Source of the DNA: JAUXFS01 sp963772635
Lineage (GTDB): Bacteria > Pseudomonadota > Alphaproteobacteria > Rhodospirillales > Defluviicoccaceae
NCBI GenBank assembly: GCA_963772635.1
Contig: CAVYYK010000023.1
Coordinates: forward strand, 62,001 to 126,000
Length of the DNA stretch: 64,000 nucleotides
Reading direction: 5' to 3'
The number at the start of each line of letters is the position of its first letter. The first letter of the stretch is position 1. Shown one piece after another: positions 45,861 through 55,151 of the stretch. The notes under the pieces are model-generated. The model was not told the DNA's origin. It saw nothing but the letters and a program-made list of their open reading frames with translations, and made no database searches. A program made the position numbers and the translations under genes.

Positions 45861-47378
45861 ATGGAAGCCCTTGTCGTTGCCAGCAACCTAAGACCGGCAC
45901 GCCGGAAGGGGGTGCTCAGCGCTCTTCTGGTCGCGGGGGCCGTGGCCGCCGCGCCGGTTGTGACAGCATTACCGGCCTTTGCCCGGCCCGCGCCGGATGG
46001 CTTCGGCGATCTCATCGAGCAGGTCAGCCCCGCCGTCGTCCAGATTTCGGTGAAGCAGGTCATGCCGACCGGCGACCCTGCCGGCATGGATGAGCATTCC
46101 GTGCCGGAGCAGTTCCGCGAAGGACCGTTCAAGGATTTCTTCGAGCGTTTCTTCAAGGACCGCGCGCCGCAGGAGTTCCAGCGTCCGCATGGCACGCGCG
46201 CTGCGATCGGCTCCGGCTTCATCATCGATAAAAGCGGCATCGTCGTCACCAACAACCACGTGGTCGGCGGCGCCAAGGAGATAACGGTCACCCTCAAGGA
46301 CGGCAGCGAACTGCCGGCCAAGCTCTTGGGTACCGACGAAAAGACCGACCTCGCCGTCCTCAGGATCACGACGGCCGCCGCCCTGCCGGCCGTCGCCTGG
46401 GGCGATTCCGACAAGGCGCGGGTCGGCGACTGGGTGCTGGCGGTCGGCAATCCGTTCGGCCTCGGCGGCACCGCCACTGTCGGAATCATCTCGGCCCGAG
46501 GCCGCGAGATCGGCGCCGGCCCTTATGACGACTTCATCCAGGTCGACGCGCCGATCAACAGTGGCAACTCCGGCGGCCCCCTGTTCGATCAAAATGGCAA
46601 GGTCATTGGCGTCAACACGGCTATCTACACTCCCAACGGAGGCAGCGTCGGCATCGGCTTCGCCATTCCCGGGGACCTCGCGCAACACGTGGTCGCCCAG
46701 TTGCAGGAGAACGGCTCGGTCAAGCGCGGCTGGCTCGGCGTCCGCATTCAGCCGGTGACGCCAGAGATCGCCGAGAGCCTGGGCCTCGACAAGCCCGAAG
46801 GCGCCATGGTTGCCAGTGTGAACACCGGCAGCCCTGCCGAAAAGGCCGGCCTGCACCAGGGCGATGTCATCCTCAGCTTCGCAGGCGAGAAGATCGAGCA
46901 CCTGCGGGATCTGACCCGTGCCGCGGCCGACGCTGAAATCGGCAGCAGCGCGCGGCTCGACGTCTGGCGCGGCGAAAAGGCGATGACCCTCGACGTCAGG
47001 ATGGGCGAGGCACCCCAACAGCTTGCCTCGGCAACCGGCGACGACAACAGCGGCAACAGCGGCAACGACGGCATCGAACTGAACAGCCTCGGCCTGGTCC
47101 TTGCCAATCTCGACGACCAGACCCGTGCCCGTTACGGTCTCGAAGACACCATGAAAGGTGTGGTGATCGCCGGCGTCGCCTCCAACTCTGATGCGGCGGA
47201 CAAGGGCCTTCGCCCCGGCGATCTGATCACCCGCATCAACCAGAAGACGGTTGCAACCCCGACCGACATCACCCAGGCGGTCGAACAGGCGGAACAGGCC
47301 AAGCGCAAGGCGGTCCTCCTCCTGGTCGAGCGCCAGGGCGAAGAGCGGTTCGTCGCGGTGGAAATCGCCCACGCCTGA
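45861..47378 (+). CDS. degP: Do/DegP-like serine protease (HtrA)
   Basis: A 505-residue periplasmic protease-chaperone. The signal region VLSALLVAGAVAAAPVVTALPAFA is in the first 45 residues. The protease triad is visible: His in VVTNNHVVGGA, Asp in DEKTDLAVLRI, Ser in INSGNSGGPLFD. Two PDZ domains follow, about 285-375 (GWLGVRIQPVTPEIAESL) and 400-500 (GVVIAGVASNSDAADKGLRPGD). The layout is typical of DegP/MucD. GGAGAG precedes the ATG. A two-component pair lies just downstream behind a hairpin, a layout often linked to envelope stress control. Confidence 0.95.
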   Translation: MEALVVASNLRPARRKGVLSALLVAGAVAAAPVVTALPAFARPAPDGFGDLIEQVSPAVVQISVKQVMPTGDPAGMDEHSVPEQFREGPFKDFFERFFKDRAPQEFQRPHGTRAAIGSGFIIDKSGIVVTNNHVVGGAKEITVTLKDGSELPAKLLGTDEKTDLAVLRITTAAALPAVAWGDSDKARVGDWVLAVGNPFGLGGTATVGIISARGREIGAGPYDDFIQVDAPINSGNSGGPLFDQNGKVIGVNTAIYTPNGGSVGIGFAIPGDLAQHVVAQLQENGSVKRGWLGVRIQPVTPEIAESLGLDKPEGAMVASVNTGSPAEKAGLHQGDVILSFAGEKIEHLRDLTRAAADAEIGSSARLDVWRGEKAMTLDVRMGEAPQQLASATGDDNSGNSGNDGIELNSLGLVLANLDDQTRARYGLEDTMKGVVIAGVASNSDAADKGLRPGDLITRINQKTVATPTDITQAVEQAEQAKRKAVLLLVERQGEERFVAVEIAHA

Positions 47379-47462
47379 CCCCCACCCCCCGTCGTCACCG
47401 AAATGCCTCCTCCCCGGTGACGACAAACTGGCTCCTCGTAGAAAGGACAGCCAGCACTACTG

Positions 47463-47499
47463 AGCCCCGTTCCCCCGTCCCCGGGGAACGGGGCTACTT
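47463..47499 (+). terminator. hairpin terminator between htrA and the two-component genes
   Basis: A perfect 13-bp stem (AGCCCCGTTCCCC with GGGGAACGGGGCT) around a 7-base loop, followed by ACTTCCTTTAATT. The T-tract is imperfect, so it may be a partial terminator letting some transcription into the response regulator gene. Confidence 0.7.
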
Positions 47500-47541
47500 C
47501 CTTTAATTCACCCTTTTCTTTGTTCCGTATATGGTAGCGTC

Positions 47542-48222
47542 ATGCGGATCCTGATTATCGAAGACGATCGTGAAACGGCCGACTATCTCCGCAAGGGACT
47601 CGCGGAGAACGGTCATGTCGTCGATCACGCGCCGACCGGACCACAAGGTCTAGCGATGGCGCTCGAGAGCGTCTACGACGCCTTGATCGTCGATCGGATG
47701 CTTCCAGGTCTCGACGGCCTGTCGGTGATCCAGGCCTTGCGCAAGGAGCAGTTGAACACACCGGTGCTGATCCTGAGCGCGCTTGGACAGGTCAATGACC
47801 GGGTCCGGGGCCTCAAGGCCGGTGGCGACGACTACCTGGTCAAGCCCTTCGCTTTTTCGGAACTTCTGGCTAGGCTGGAGGCGTTGGGCCGCCGCACCAG
47901 CCCCGAGGAAAAGGTGGTTACCACCTTGCGCCTTGCGGATCTGGAAATGAACCTGCTCGCCCGCACCGTCACGCGCGCCCGCCACCCGATCGAACTGCAG
48001 CCGCGTGAATTCCGGCTTCTCGAATACCTTCTGCGCCATGCCGGCCAGGTGGTCACGCGAACGATGTTGCTGGAGAGTGTTTGGGACTACCACTTCGATC
48101 CCCAGACCAACGTCATCGATGTCCATATCAGCCGTCTGCGTGCCAAGATCGACAAGGGCTTCGACGTGCCGCTCCTGCACACGGTCCGGGGCGCCGGATA
48201 TACCCTCCGTGAACCTGCCTAA
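47542..48222 (+). CDS. OmpR/PhoB-family response regulator
   Basis: A 226-residue regulator. The receiver has acidic EDDRETADYL, phospho-acceptor Asp in ALIVDRMLPGLDG (about residue 51) and the switch Lys in DYLVKPFAFSELLARLEALGRR. The C-terminal winged helix at about 130-225 includes LQPREFRLLEYLLRHAGQVVTRTMLLESVWDY and HISRLRAKIDKGFDVPLLHTVRGAGYTLR. Its last 14 bases overlap the kinase gene. It resembles regulators near HtrA-type proteases and is likely to govern envelope functions (inference). Confidence 0.95.
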   Translation: MRILIIEDDRETADYLRKGLAENGHVVDHAPTGPQGLAMALESVYDALIVDRMLPGLDGLSVIQALRKEQLNTPVLILSALGQVNDRVRGLKAGGDDYLVKPFAFSELLARLEALGRRTSPEEKVVTTLRLADLEMNLLARTVTRARHPIELQPREFRLLEYLLRHAGQVVTRTMLLESVWDYHFDPQTNVIDVHISRLRAKIDKGFDVPLLHTVRGAGYTLREPA

Positions 48223-49633
48223 CCTCACGCGTACGTCGGCGTTTCGGTTGACGCTGCTTTATATGACTCTGTTCGGCGCCTCGGTCCTGGTGCTGCTCGG
48301 GTTCATCTCATGGTCGACCATCGCTTTGATCGAGCGGCAAACGGACGAAACCATAGAGGCGGAAATCCGAGGCCTGGCGGAGCAGTACCGGGAACGCGGG
48401 CTGTTTCGGCTGGTCGCCGTTATCCATGATAGAAGCGCCGACCATGCCGATCAAAGCAACGTTTATCTGCTCACCGACCCGACGCTCGGTCCGATCGCCG
48501 GCAACCTTACCAACTGGCCCGCGGAAACCGACGCCGGCGGTTGGGTTCATCTCACGTTGAAGAAGCGGGAAGACGGAAAATCGGTCGCCCATCAGATCCG
48601 CGCCCGGACTTTCGTGCTACCGGGAGGATACCGTCTGCTCGTCGGTCGGGATACCAACGAAAAGGACAAGTTCGAGGAGACCATCAAAGAGGCGGTCAAC
48701 TGGTCGCTGGCGTTGACCTTCGGCTTCGGACTGATCGGGGGCGTGTTCATCAGCCGGAGGATGCTCGCTCGGGTGGATCGGGTTTCAACGACCGCCCAAG
48801 GAATCATTGCGGGTGATCTCGCTCGTCGCATCGAGATCAGCGGCAGTGGTGACGAGTTCGACAGGCTCGCCGAGAATTTGAATGCCATGCTCGCGCAGAT
48901 CGAGCGCTTGATGTCGGGCATGCGCCTGGCCACCGACAGCATTGCCCACGACCTCCGTGGGCCGTTGACCCGCCTCAAGGGCCGGATCGAGATGGCCCTG
49001 AGATGTCCTCCCGAAACGGGCCAGGACCGGGAGGCCCTCGCCGACGTGCTGGCGCAAACGGATGCCGCCCTCGTCGTGTTCGACACCCTGCTCAAGATCG
49101 CCACCGCCGAGGCGCGCACCGACGCCGAGGACCTTGAAACCCTCGACCTCGCCTCCCTTGCGAGCAACGCGGCAGAACTCTACGAGCCGGTTGCCGAGGA
49201 GAAGGGCGTTGCCCTCGATGTCGACACCGAGGGTCAGGCCCAGATCCGGGGTCAACCGCAGTTGCTGGCCCAAGCCATCGCCAACCTGCTCGACAACGCC
49301 GTCAAGCACACGCCCGCCGGTGGTCGGATCACGGTGACGACCGGCAATCGCGGGAACGGCGTCGCTCTCGCCGTGGCGGATACCGGCCCGGGCATACCCG
49401 AAGCGGATCGGGCGCGAGTCCTCGAGCGTTTCGTGCGCCTCGAGGAAAGCCGCAGCACTCCGGGTGCCGGGCTGGGCCTCAGCCTGGTCGCCGCGGTGGC
49501 CAAGCTGCACGACGCGACCGTGCACCTGGACGACAATAACCCGGGTCTGAGAATTTCCGTCCGGTTCCCGGCCGATCCCAGAGGCGATGGTGTCAATGGT
49601 GGTGCCCCTGAACCGGACAATAGGTTAAATTGA
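48209..49633 (+). CDS. membrane sensor histidine kinase
   Basis: A 474-residue inner-membrane kinase starting at a GTG that overlaps the regulator gene by 14 bases. Two membrane helices flank a periplasmic domain: LTLLYMTLFGASVLVLLGFI, then residues about 40-155, then LALTFGFGLIGGVFI. A HAMP follows (ARVDRVSTTAQGIIAGDLARRIEI), then the His region SIAHDLRGPLTRLKGRIEM with His near residue 252. ATP motifs are AIANLLDNAVKHTP (N), VADTGPGIPEADRARVLERF (G1/F) and GAGLGLSLVAAVAKLHD (G2). It pairs with the OmpR-type regulator above. Confidence 0.94.
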   Translation: MNLPNLTRTSAFRLTLLYMTLFGASVLVLLGFISWSTIALIERQTDETIEAEIRGLAEQYRERGLFRLVAVIHDRSADHADQSNVYLLTDPTLGPIAGNLTNWPAETDAGGWVHLTLKKREDGKSVAHQIRARTFVLPGGYRLLVGRDTNEKDKFEETIKEAVNWSLALTFGFGLIGGVFISRRMLARVDRVSTTAQGIIAGDLARRIEISGSGDEFDRLAENLNAMLAQIERLMSGMRLATDSIAHDLRGPLTRLKGRIEMALRCPPETGQDREALADVLAQTDAALVVFDTLLKIATAEARTDAEDLETLDLASLASNAAELYEPVAEEKGVALDVDTEGQAQIRGQPQLLAQAIANLLDNAVKHTPAGGRITVTTGNRGNGVALAVADTGPGIPEADRARVLERFVRLEESRSTPGAGLGLSLVAAVAKLHDATVHLDDNNPGLRISVRFPADPRGDGVNGGAPEPDNRLN

Positions 49634-49670
49634 AGGTGGACTTCTCAGGACAGAACAGGCGGAGGTCCCG

Positions 49671-50129
49671 GTGAGCCGGTTGTCGACAATTCTGGTGGTT
49701 TTCCTCGGCACGATTGCAACCGCTCATGCTTTCGACCCCTCGGCGCTGGATGGCTTACGAGAGAACAACGATTGCGCCAAGTGCGACCTGAGCGGTGCCG
49801 ATCTTAGCGACGCCGGGCTTACCGGTGCCGGACTGGCGGGCGCCGACCTGAGCGGCGCCAACCTGCAAAAGGCGTTGCTGATCGGCGCGGACCTGAGCGA
49901 TGCGAACCTGCGTGAAGCCGACCTCGGCGGCGCCCTTCTCGAGGACGCCAATCTGGCCGGCGCCGATCTTACCGGCGCCAGACTTGAGGCAACCAGACTG
50001 AGCGGTGCCGATCTCGACGGCGTATCCGGCCTGACCCAGACACAGCTTGACCAGACCTGCAACAATTCGACCGGGTTCCCCGACAAGACCCGGCTGCCGA
50101 AAGGGTTGACTCTCAGACGCTGCCGATAA
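49671..50129 (+). CDS. secreted pentapeptide-repeat protein
   Basis: A 152-residue protein starting at a GTG behind GGAGG. The signal peptide LSTILVVFLGTIATAHA is followed by NNDCAKCDLSGADLSDAGL, a stretch of about 15 A(D/N)LxG-type pentapeptide repeats to about residue 118, and a Cys-containing tail (LDQTCNNSTGFPDKTRLPKGLTL). The repeats should form a short right-handed beta-helix in the periplasm. The CAKC motif beside the repeats is common in such proteins. It is 37 bases after the kinase gene, on the same strand, so possibly in its regulon. Confidence 0.88.
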   Translation: MSRLSTILVVFLGTIATAHAFDPSALDGLRENNDCAKCDLSGADLSDAGLTGAGLAGADLSGANLQKALLIGADLSDANLREADLGGALLEDANLAGADLTGARLEATRLSGADLDGVSGLTQTQLDQTCNNSTGFPDKTRLPKGLTLRRCR

Positions 50130-50149
50130 TGTCCCGGCGATCGGGCAAA

Positions 50150-51382
50150 CTACCCGAACAGATTCCCGGGCGGAGCATACACTTCAATCTCGTCTGAAAC
50201 GCCGCGCAGGCCGTGACGGCCGCAAGAGCGCCAGGCGAGCGGCACGAGCTCCGCGAACGCGGAGGAAACGACGACGGGCTCCTGGAGATCCTTGGTCAGG
50301 GCCTCCAGGCGCACGACCTCGTTCACCGCGCGGCCGATCACGGTGAAATCGATGCGGGTCGGAATTCCGATATTGCCGTACACGACCCGGCCGACGTGGA
50401 GGCCGAGGCCGTAGTGGAGCGTGGATTCTCCCAGGGCCGACCGTTCCCGATTGACCGCCGCCATCCTGTCGGCGGCGTCTCGCATGGCGGCGAGCGCCTT
50501 CCGCGCCGCCCCCACCGCGCCCGTGGCCTCGCCGATCGGGAACATGGCGAGGACGGCGTCACCGATGAAGCCGACGACGTCACCACCGTAAACGACGACC
50601 GCACCGGCAGTGCATTCGAAGTAGCTGTCGAGGAGTGCGAGAAAGCGGGTAGCCGGCAGCCGGTCGGCGAGCTCTGTCGAGCCGCGCAGATCGCAATACC
50701 AGAGAACGGCGTAGACGAACTCACCGTCACCCCGGTGGATCCGCCCCTCCAGGACGCGTGCCCCGGCGTCGGCGCCGAGATACGCCGCTGCGACGTTGGC
50801 GGCGGTTTGTTCACGCTTGGCGACCTTGATGGCGACGGCGAGACGGAACTGCAATCGGCGCAGCACCCGGATGTGCTCGGCGGAAAATCCGCCGGGACGA
50901 TCGGTAACCCACGAGCACATGATGCCGTCCATCCGTTCATGCGCGGTCGCCTCGTCGCCGAACGGGGTCATCAGCACGAAGTAGTCGGTGGCGCCCGTCT
51001 CCCGCAGGTCGACGAGCAACGGAAAACGGGACCAGTCGCCCGGAACTTCGAGATTGTGTCGCAACGTGCGGACGCGGCTCTCCAGCATGTCGAACAGAGG
51101 GCTCTGTTGCCACTGCGCCGCGCCGTCGGAACCCGGACCGAAGCGATCGACCGAGATCTTACCGCCACGCCACCATGTCGTCGTCATCGACGTGAACAAC
51201 GGATGCAGCGCCCGAACCGCCAGGTGTCCGCGCAGCAGCGGTAGGGGCGCAGTCTCGAGGCGCTCGCAAAAACCCGTGAACACCAACTCGATGCGCACCT
51301 CGCCCAGCGCCTGGGCCATCAGCCAGTCGCTGATTGCCTGAACCCTGCCCTCGCTTAACCGGGACTTGCTCACTGGTTGCAC
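50150..51382 (-). CDS. class III adenylate/guanylate cyclase-like protein
   Basis: A 410-residue protein with a class III cyclase domain at about 225-400. The first metal Asp is in YCDLRGSTELADRLP and the second in GGDVVGFIGDAVLAMF. The transition-state Asn/Arg are in IGRAVNEVVRLEALT. Where most cyclases carry a base-selecting Lys (xxVxKFIGD), this protein has Gly, so nucleotide specificity or activity is uncertain. The N-terminal 220 residues contain no membrane segment; a sensory domain is likely but not recognisable. The start is a GTG at 51382 or 51373. Confidence 0.85.
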   Translation of the reverse strand: MQPVSKSRLSEGRVQAISDWLMAQALGEVRIELVFTGFCERLETAPLPLLRGHLAVRALHPLFTSMTTTWWRGGKISVDRFGPGSDGAAQWQQSPLFDMLESRVRTLRHNLEVPGDWSRFPLLVDLRETGATDYFVLMTPFGDEATAHERMDGIMCSWVTDRPGGFSAEHIRVLRRLQFRLAVAIKVAKREQTAANVAAAYLGADAGARVLEGRIHRGDGEFVYAVLWYCDLRGSTELADRLPATRFLALLDSYFECTAGAVVVYGGDVVGFIGDAVLAMFPIGEATGAVGAARKALAAMRDAADRMAAVNRERSALGESTLHYGLGLHVGRVVYGNIGIPTRIDFTVIGRAVNEVVRLEALTKDLQEPVVVSSAFAELVPLAWRSCGRHGLRGVSDEIEVYAPPGNLFG

Positions 51383-51422
51383 TCGTGTTCGCCGGTTTTA
51401 TCGGATTGCCGGCGGTCAGGCG

Positions 51423-52373
51423 TCAATTGCTGGCGCCGGCGCTGAAGCGTAGGGCGACGAACCTGGGCCACAGGAGTTCGACCACCACCGAGCCGCAGAT
51501 GATGACGATCGCCAGCATCTGGATGGCGGTGATCGGTTGGGTCAGGAACAGGAACGCGAGCAGCGCGGTGATCACCGGTTTGAGGAAGAACAGATAGGCG
51601 CCGCGGGTGATGTCGGGGACAGCCGCCAGCCCCCCCAACCACAGGAGTTGGGTGATCGTCGTGTTCCACAGGCCGAGGGTCAGCAACGACCAGCGTTCGA
51701 TCGGCGGTCGGTCGAACAGGGTGAACGGATCGACCCAGACGTTCCAGGCGAGGCCGACGATGACCCACAGCCCAGCGGCGCCGATAGTAATCGTGATCGT
51801 GGTGATTCGGAACGCCCCGTGCTTGTTGATCAACGGCCGCGCCATCACCGAGTAGATGGCGACCAAAGCGGAACAGGCGAGCGCGAGTCCGATGCCGGTG
51901 AGTGAGCCTTTCCGCCCCGCCAACTCGCCCAGATAGCCGTCCGTGACCAGAAGGGCGACGCCTACTATGGCGCAGGCGGCTACCAGGATCTTGGGGGCAG
52001 TGAAGGGGACACGGTTGATGACCAGATTGGCGAGCCCGACGAAGATGGGAATGGTGGTGACCAGGGTGGCGACCTGGACGGCGGTGGCAAAATCAAGCGC
52101 CCAGTGGAATGCCAGGTAGGCGAAGCTCACCCCGACGACCGACAGCCACAGCAGCCGCCAGCCGTCCTCCTTCAGCGGCGTGATCAGGTCGCGTGTGCTC
52201 TTTCGGCTGAGGGCGGCTGCGAGCAGGCCGGCGCTGCCGATGAGGTAGCGCCAGACCGAGGCTTCCGGGCCGGCGACGCCGGAGAGCACGGCGAAGAACT
52301 CACTCGAAGCATGGCCGGCGACACCGGCGAGGACGATCAGATAGGCGAGACCGGATCGGTTCCTGGTGCTCAT
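51423..52373 (-). CDS. EamA-family (DMT superfamily) transporter
   Basis: A 316-residue inner-membrane protein with about ten hydrophobic helices in two EamA halves (about 10-140 and 160-300). Family text includes YLAFHWALDFATAVQVATLVTTIPIFVGLANLV and WNTTITQLLWLGGLAAVPDITRGAYLFFLKPVITALLAFLFL. The substrate is unknown; the family exports small metabolites such as amino acids. Its ATG follows the stop of the upstream hydrolase gene after one base (TGAGATG), so the two are coupled. Confidence 0.9.
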   Translation of the reverse strand: MSTRNRSGLAYLIVLAGVAGHASSEFFAVLSGVAGPEASVWRYLIGSAGLLAAALSRKSTRDLITPLKEDGWRLLWLSVVGVSFAYLAFHWALDFATAVQVATLVTTIPIFVGLANLVINRVPFTAPKILVAACAIVGVALLVTDGYLGELAGRKGSLTGIGLALACSALVAIYSVMARPLINKHGAFRITTITITIGAAGLWVIVGLAWNVWVDPFTLFDRPPIERWSLLTLGLWNTTITQLLWLGGLAAVPDITRGAYLFFLKPVITALLAFLFLTQPITAIQMLAIVIICGSVVVELLWPRFVALRFSAGASN

Positions 52374-52374
52374 C

Positions 52375-53187
52375 TCAGAGGTCTTCGGCAAACGTGATCA
52401 ATGCGGCAGACAGCGCCGTCGGCCGCTCGAGCGGGATCAGATGGCCGGCGTCCTTCATCTCCAGGATTTTCGCTTTCGGCAGGCGGGCAGTCAGGTCGAC
52501 CACGTCCTCGCGGTCGTAGAACAGCCGATCCCTGACACCGGTGACCACCAGCGTCGGCACTTCGACCCGCTCGTAGGGCACGTCCCAGTCGGTGTGTCGG
52601 GCGTGGGCCAGAAGCGAGAAGTGGCCGTCGTCCGGATCGATCGGCTGGTAAGCGTCCTCGGTGAGGAAATCGCCACGGATCTGGACCAGCCGCTCCTCGT
52701 TGACGAGCAACGGCATGTACATGTCCATGACCAGTCGCAGACCTCCGACCCTTGCCGCTCGCGCCATCGCCGCGTTGATCCAGTCGAGGCGCGGACTTGA
52801 TTTGCGCAGCGTGTTGACCAGCGCCAGTCCCTCCGCCGGCGCTCCCGCGAGATATGCCCTCATCGCGAACAGGCCGCCGATGGACAAACCGACGAGAACC
52901 GGCCGCGGCGGACCGACGGCTTCGAGCAGCCGCTTGAGGTCCTCGATGATCAAGGACTGATCGAGCGCGATGCCGGGACTGAACGGGCTGTCCGCTTGGC
53001 CGCGGAAATTGTAGGCCAGGGTTCCGTAGCCGGCGGTGCGCAGCGTCGGACCGATGTCGGCCTGCCAGGTACCGGTGTTGCCGGTCAGCGCGTTGACGAA
53101 GACGAACGTCCGCCCCCGTTCCGTCGGCGGGTCGTACTCGTAATAGAGGCCGTCGTATTCACCCAGTTTAAGGATATCGCCGGTCAT
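52375..53187 (-). CDS. alpha/beta hydrolase
   Basis: A 270-residue cytosolic alpha/beta-hydrolase. The oxyanion region includes FVFVNALTGNTGTWQADI, the nucleophile elbow VLVGLSIGGLFAMRAYL (Ser near residue 100), the acid VVTGVRDRLFYDRED, and the His MKDAGHLIPLERPT. The start at 53187 (MTGDILKLGEYDG) has GGAAG nearby; the frame is open further upstream without homology. It is coupled to the EamA transporter, suggesting a metabolite hydrolysed then exported, or the reverse (inference). Confidence 0.88.
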   Translation of the reverse strand: MTGDILKLGEYDGLYYEYDPPTERGRTFVFVNALTGNTGTWQADIGPTLRTAGYGTLAYNFRGQADSPFSPGIALDQSLIIEDLKRLLEAVGPPRPVLVGLSIGGLFAMRAYLAGAPAEGLALVNTLRKSSPRLDWINAAMARAARVGGLRLVMDMYMPLLVNEERLVQIRGDFLTEDAYQPIDPDDGHFSLLAHARHTDWDVPYERVEVPTLVVTGVRDRLFYDREDVVDLTARLPKAKILEMKDAGHLIPLERPTALSAALITFAEDL

Positions 53188-53414
53188 GATTGCTTCCGCC
53201 CGGAGGTCCCTGCCCTCGCCACTCGCTTTCTCACCGGAAACCTTGCCGGCCCCCGGCTCCCGGGTCAACGCCCGATCGTTCGCGCGTGAAAATCAACCTG
53301 CGCTATCGCGAGGATGGGAAACGCCAGCGGGTCTGCGCCGGTGGTGCGAAACTGAAAGGCGGTCCCCGTCGGGATGCGCTCGCGATCCGCCTCCGCCGTA
53401 ACCGCAAATGGTGA

Positions 53415-54389
53415 TCAGTGATGCCAGGTGTGACCGCGGACGTCGGAGAGGGCGAAGTCCGCGGGATCGAGGACCACGTGTTTGATTCGCTCGCGGTTCC
53501 AGGTGTAGGTGATGTGCACCAGATCGTCGGATCCCTGGATCACCGCCGGATAGGAGTATTCGCCCGGCTGGTCCTCCAGCACCCGCAACGCCCGCCAGCG
53601 CCTGCCGTCGGAGGAGATTGCTACGTTGAGCGGAAAGCGCTTCCTTCGCGTGCTCACATGATTGTAGACGAGGAGCGCCCGACCGTCGGTCAGCGTCACC
53701 GCGTCGATGCCACTGTCGGGATTGGGCAGGGTCGTCGGCCGCATCTCCGTCCAGTTGGCGCCGTCCTCGGTCCAGCATTCGGCAATCTTCCCCTGCCGGC
53801 TGCGGCACAGGATCTGCATCCTGCCGCCGGGATAGGTGAGGATGCAGGGTTGGATGGCGGCAAAGCTCTTGCCGTCGTTCAACGGCCCCGAATGCTGCCA
53901 AGTCCGGCCCAGATCGGGCGTGCCCTCCAGGTGGATGCGCCAGCCGTCATGCTCGGTGCTCGACGGACACAACAGATAGCCGTCGTCGAGCGCGACCGGC
54001 TTGTTCTTGATCGGGCCGAGAATGCCGTCGGGCAAACGGCGCGGCGACGACCAGGTCCGCCCTTCGTCCTCGGAAGTGATCACCATGCCCCACCATCGGC
54101 TCGGACTGGGACCGACCTTGTAGAACAGCAACAGCGGACCGGTAGCCGGCTGATACAGCACCGGGTTCCAGCAAGGAAACCGCCTGCGCCCCTCCTCGAC
54201 TCCATGGGCGACCTCCTCCGGATCCGACCAGCGCCCGTGCTCGCGCCGCGATACCCAGATGGTCACGTCGCGCTCCCCCTCGCGGGTGCCGCCAAACCAG
54301 GAGGCGATCAAGCCGGACCCGGTTTCCGCGATCGTCGATGCATGGGCGGACGCAAACGGCGCTTGATCGAAGATGAACTCGGATTTCAC
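53415..54389 (-). CDS. sialidase-like (BNR repeat) protein
   Basis: A 324-residue beta-propeller protein of the exo-alpha-sialidase / BNR family. Asp-box-like segments appear as ITSEDEGRTWSSPRRLP, LEGTPDLGRTWQHSGPL and TEDGANWTEMRPT. The start FIFDQAPFASAHASTIAETGSGLIASWFGGTREG, a conserved FRIP-like/Arg region, and GGRMQILCRSRQGKI with SYPAVIQGSDDLVHITYTWNRERIKH match bacterial proteins annotated as sialidase family. There is no signal peptide, so it is probably cytosolic, and sialic acid as substrate is not shown. The GTG start follows GGAAAA. Confidence 0.85.
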   Translation of the reverse strand: MKSEFIFDQAPFASAHASTIAETGSGLIASWFGGTREGERDVTIWVSRREHGRWSDPEEVAHGVEEGRRRFPCWNPVLYQPATGPLLLFYKVGPSPSRWWGMVITSEDEGRTWSSPRRLPDGILGPIKNKPVALDDGYLLCPSSTEHDGWRIHLEGTPDLGRTWQHSGPLNDGKSFAAIQPCILTYPGGRMQILCRSRQGKIAECWTEDGANWTEMRPTTLPNPDSGIDAVTLTDGRALLVYNHVSTRRKRFPLNVAISSDGRRWRALRVLEDQPGEYSYPAVIQGSDDLVHITYTWNRERIKHVVLDPADFALSDVRGHTWHH

Positions 54390-54463
54390 GGTCGTTTTCC
54401 ATCTTTAGCGTGTTAACATATTGGCACAAACACCGTCATCCTTGGTGTCTTTAGAGGCTGCGC

Positions 54464-55111
54464 ATGATCAGGACTTGGTGCTTGTTGGCGGCCGCGCTTC
54501 TGGCAAGCCCGGCGTTGGCCGCCGAGGATGCAATCACTCGCGACGCCGATCCTCGCCCCTTGGAAGAGAAGGCACAGGCGGCGGAGAAAAAGGGCGAGGT
54601 TCTCGAGGAGAAGGCATCGGCCAGCGGTGACAAGAAGGCACCACTCGCTGCCGAGAAGATCAGCAAACCGGAGGCGCAGGCCGTCGATCCTCGCGGTCAG
54701 GAGGCGCTCGACGATGCGCTGACCTGTCTTGCCCGGTCCATTTACTGGGAGGCCAAGGGCGAGGGTCGTGCCGGCATGGAAGCCGTCGCCAGCGTGGTGA
54801 TGAACCGCCTGGGCAGGGAGAGCTTCCCGAACACCGTATGCGGTGTGGTCAAGGAGGGCAAAGAGACGGGAGCGTGCCAGTTCTCCTGGTGGTGCGACGG
54901 CCGCCCGGATGATGTCGAGGAGGAAAACCTTTACACGATCGCCAAGGAAATCGCGCGCCAAGCGCTCAACCGGCAGTTCCCCGATCCGACCGGCGGTGCT
55001 CTCTATTTCCACAGCGTGAAGGTGACAGCAATTTGGGATAACGACTACGTGGAGACCGCCGAGATCGGAGATCACCGCTTCTACAAGCCGAAAGACGGCA
55101 AAGACAAGTGA
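54464..55111 (+). CDS. SleB-type cell wall hydrolase
   Basis: A 215-residue secreted protein. The signal peptide RTWCLLAAALLASPALA is followed by a charged, Ala/Lys/Glu-rich linker (residues 20-80, probable helix). The hydrolase_2 (SleB/CwlJ) domain at about 88-205 includes CLARSIYWEAKGEGRAGMEAVASVVMNR, then GACQFSWWCDGRPD and GGALYFHSVKVTAIW. The catalytic Glu is in YWEAKGE. The family cleaves peptidoglycan (lytic transglycosylase or amidase-like). It starts divergently from the sialidase-like gene. Confidence 0.93.
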   Translation: MIRTWCLLAAALLASPALAAEDAITRDADPRPLEEKAQAAEKKGEVLEEKASASGDKKAPLAAEKISKPEAQAVDPRGQEALDDALTCLARSIYWEAKGEGRAGMEAVASVVMNRLGRESFPNTVCGVVKEGKETGACQFSWWCDGRPDDVEEENLYTIAKEIARQALNRQFPDPTGGALYFHSVKVTAIWDNDYVETAEIGDHRFYKPKDGKDK

Positions 55112-55151
55112 TTGGGACCCCTCCACGCGCTGATGGCCCGCGTTACCTGGC

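Noticed and set aside
53286..53414. 42-codon basic frame VKINLRYREDGKRQR... starting at a GTG
   Set aside because: No ribosome-binding site, no known family, and it lies in the short gap before the sialidase-like gene's end. Too weak to report as a gene.
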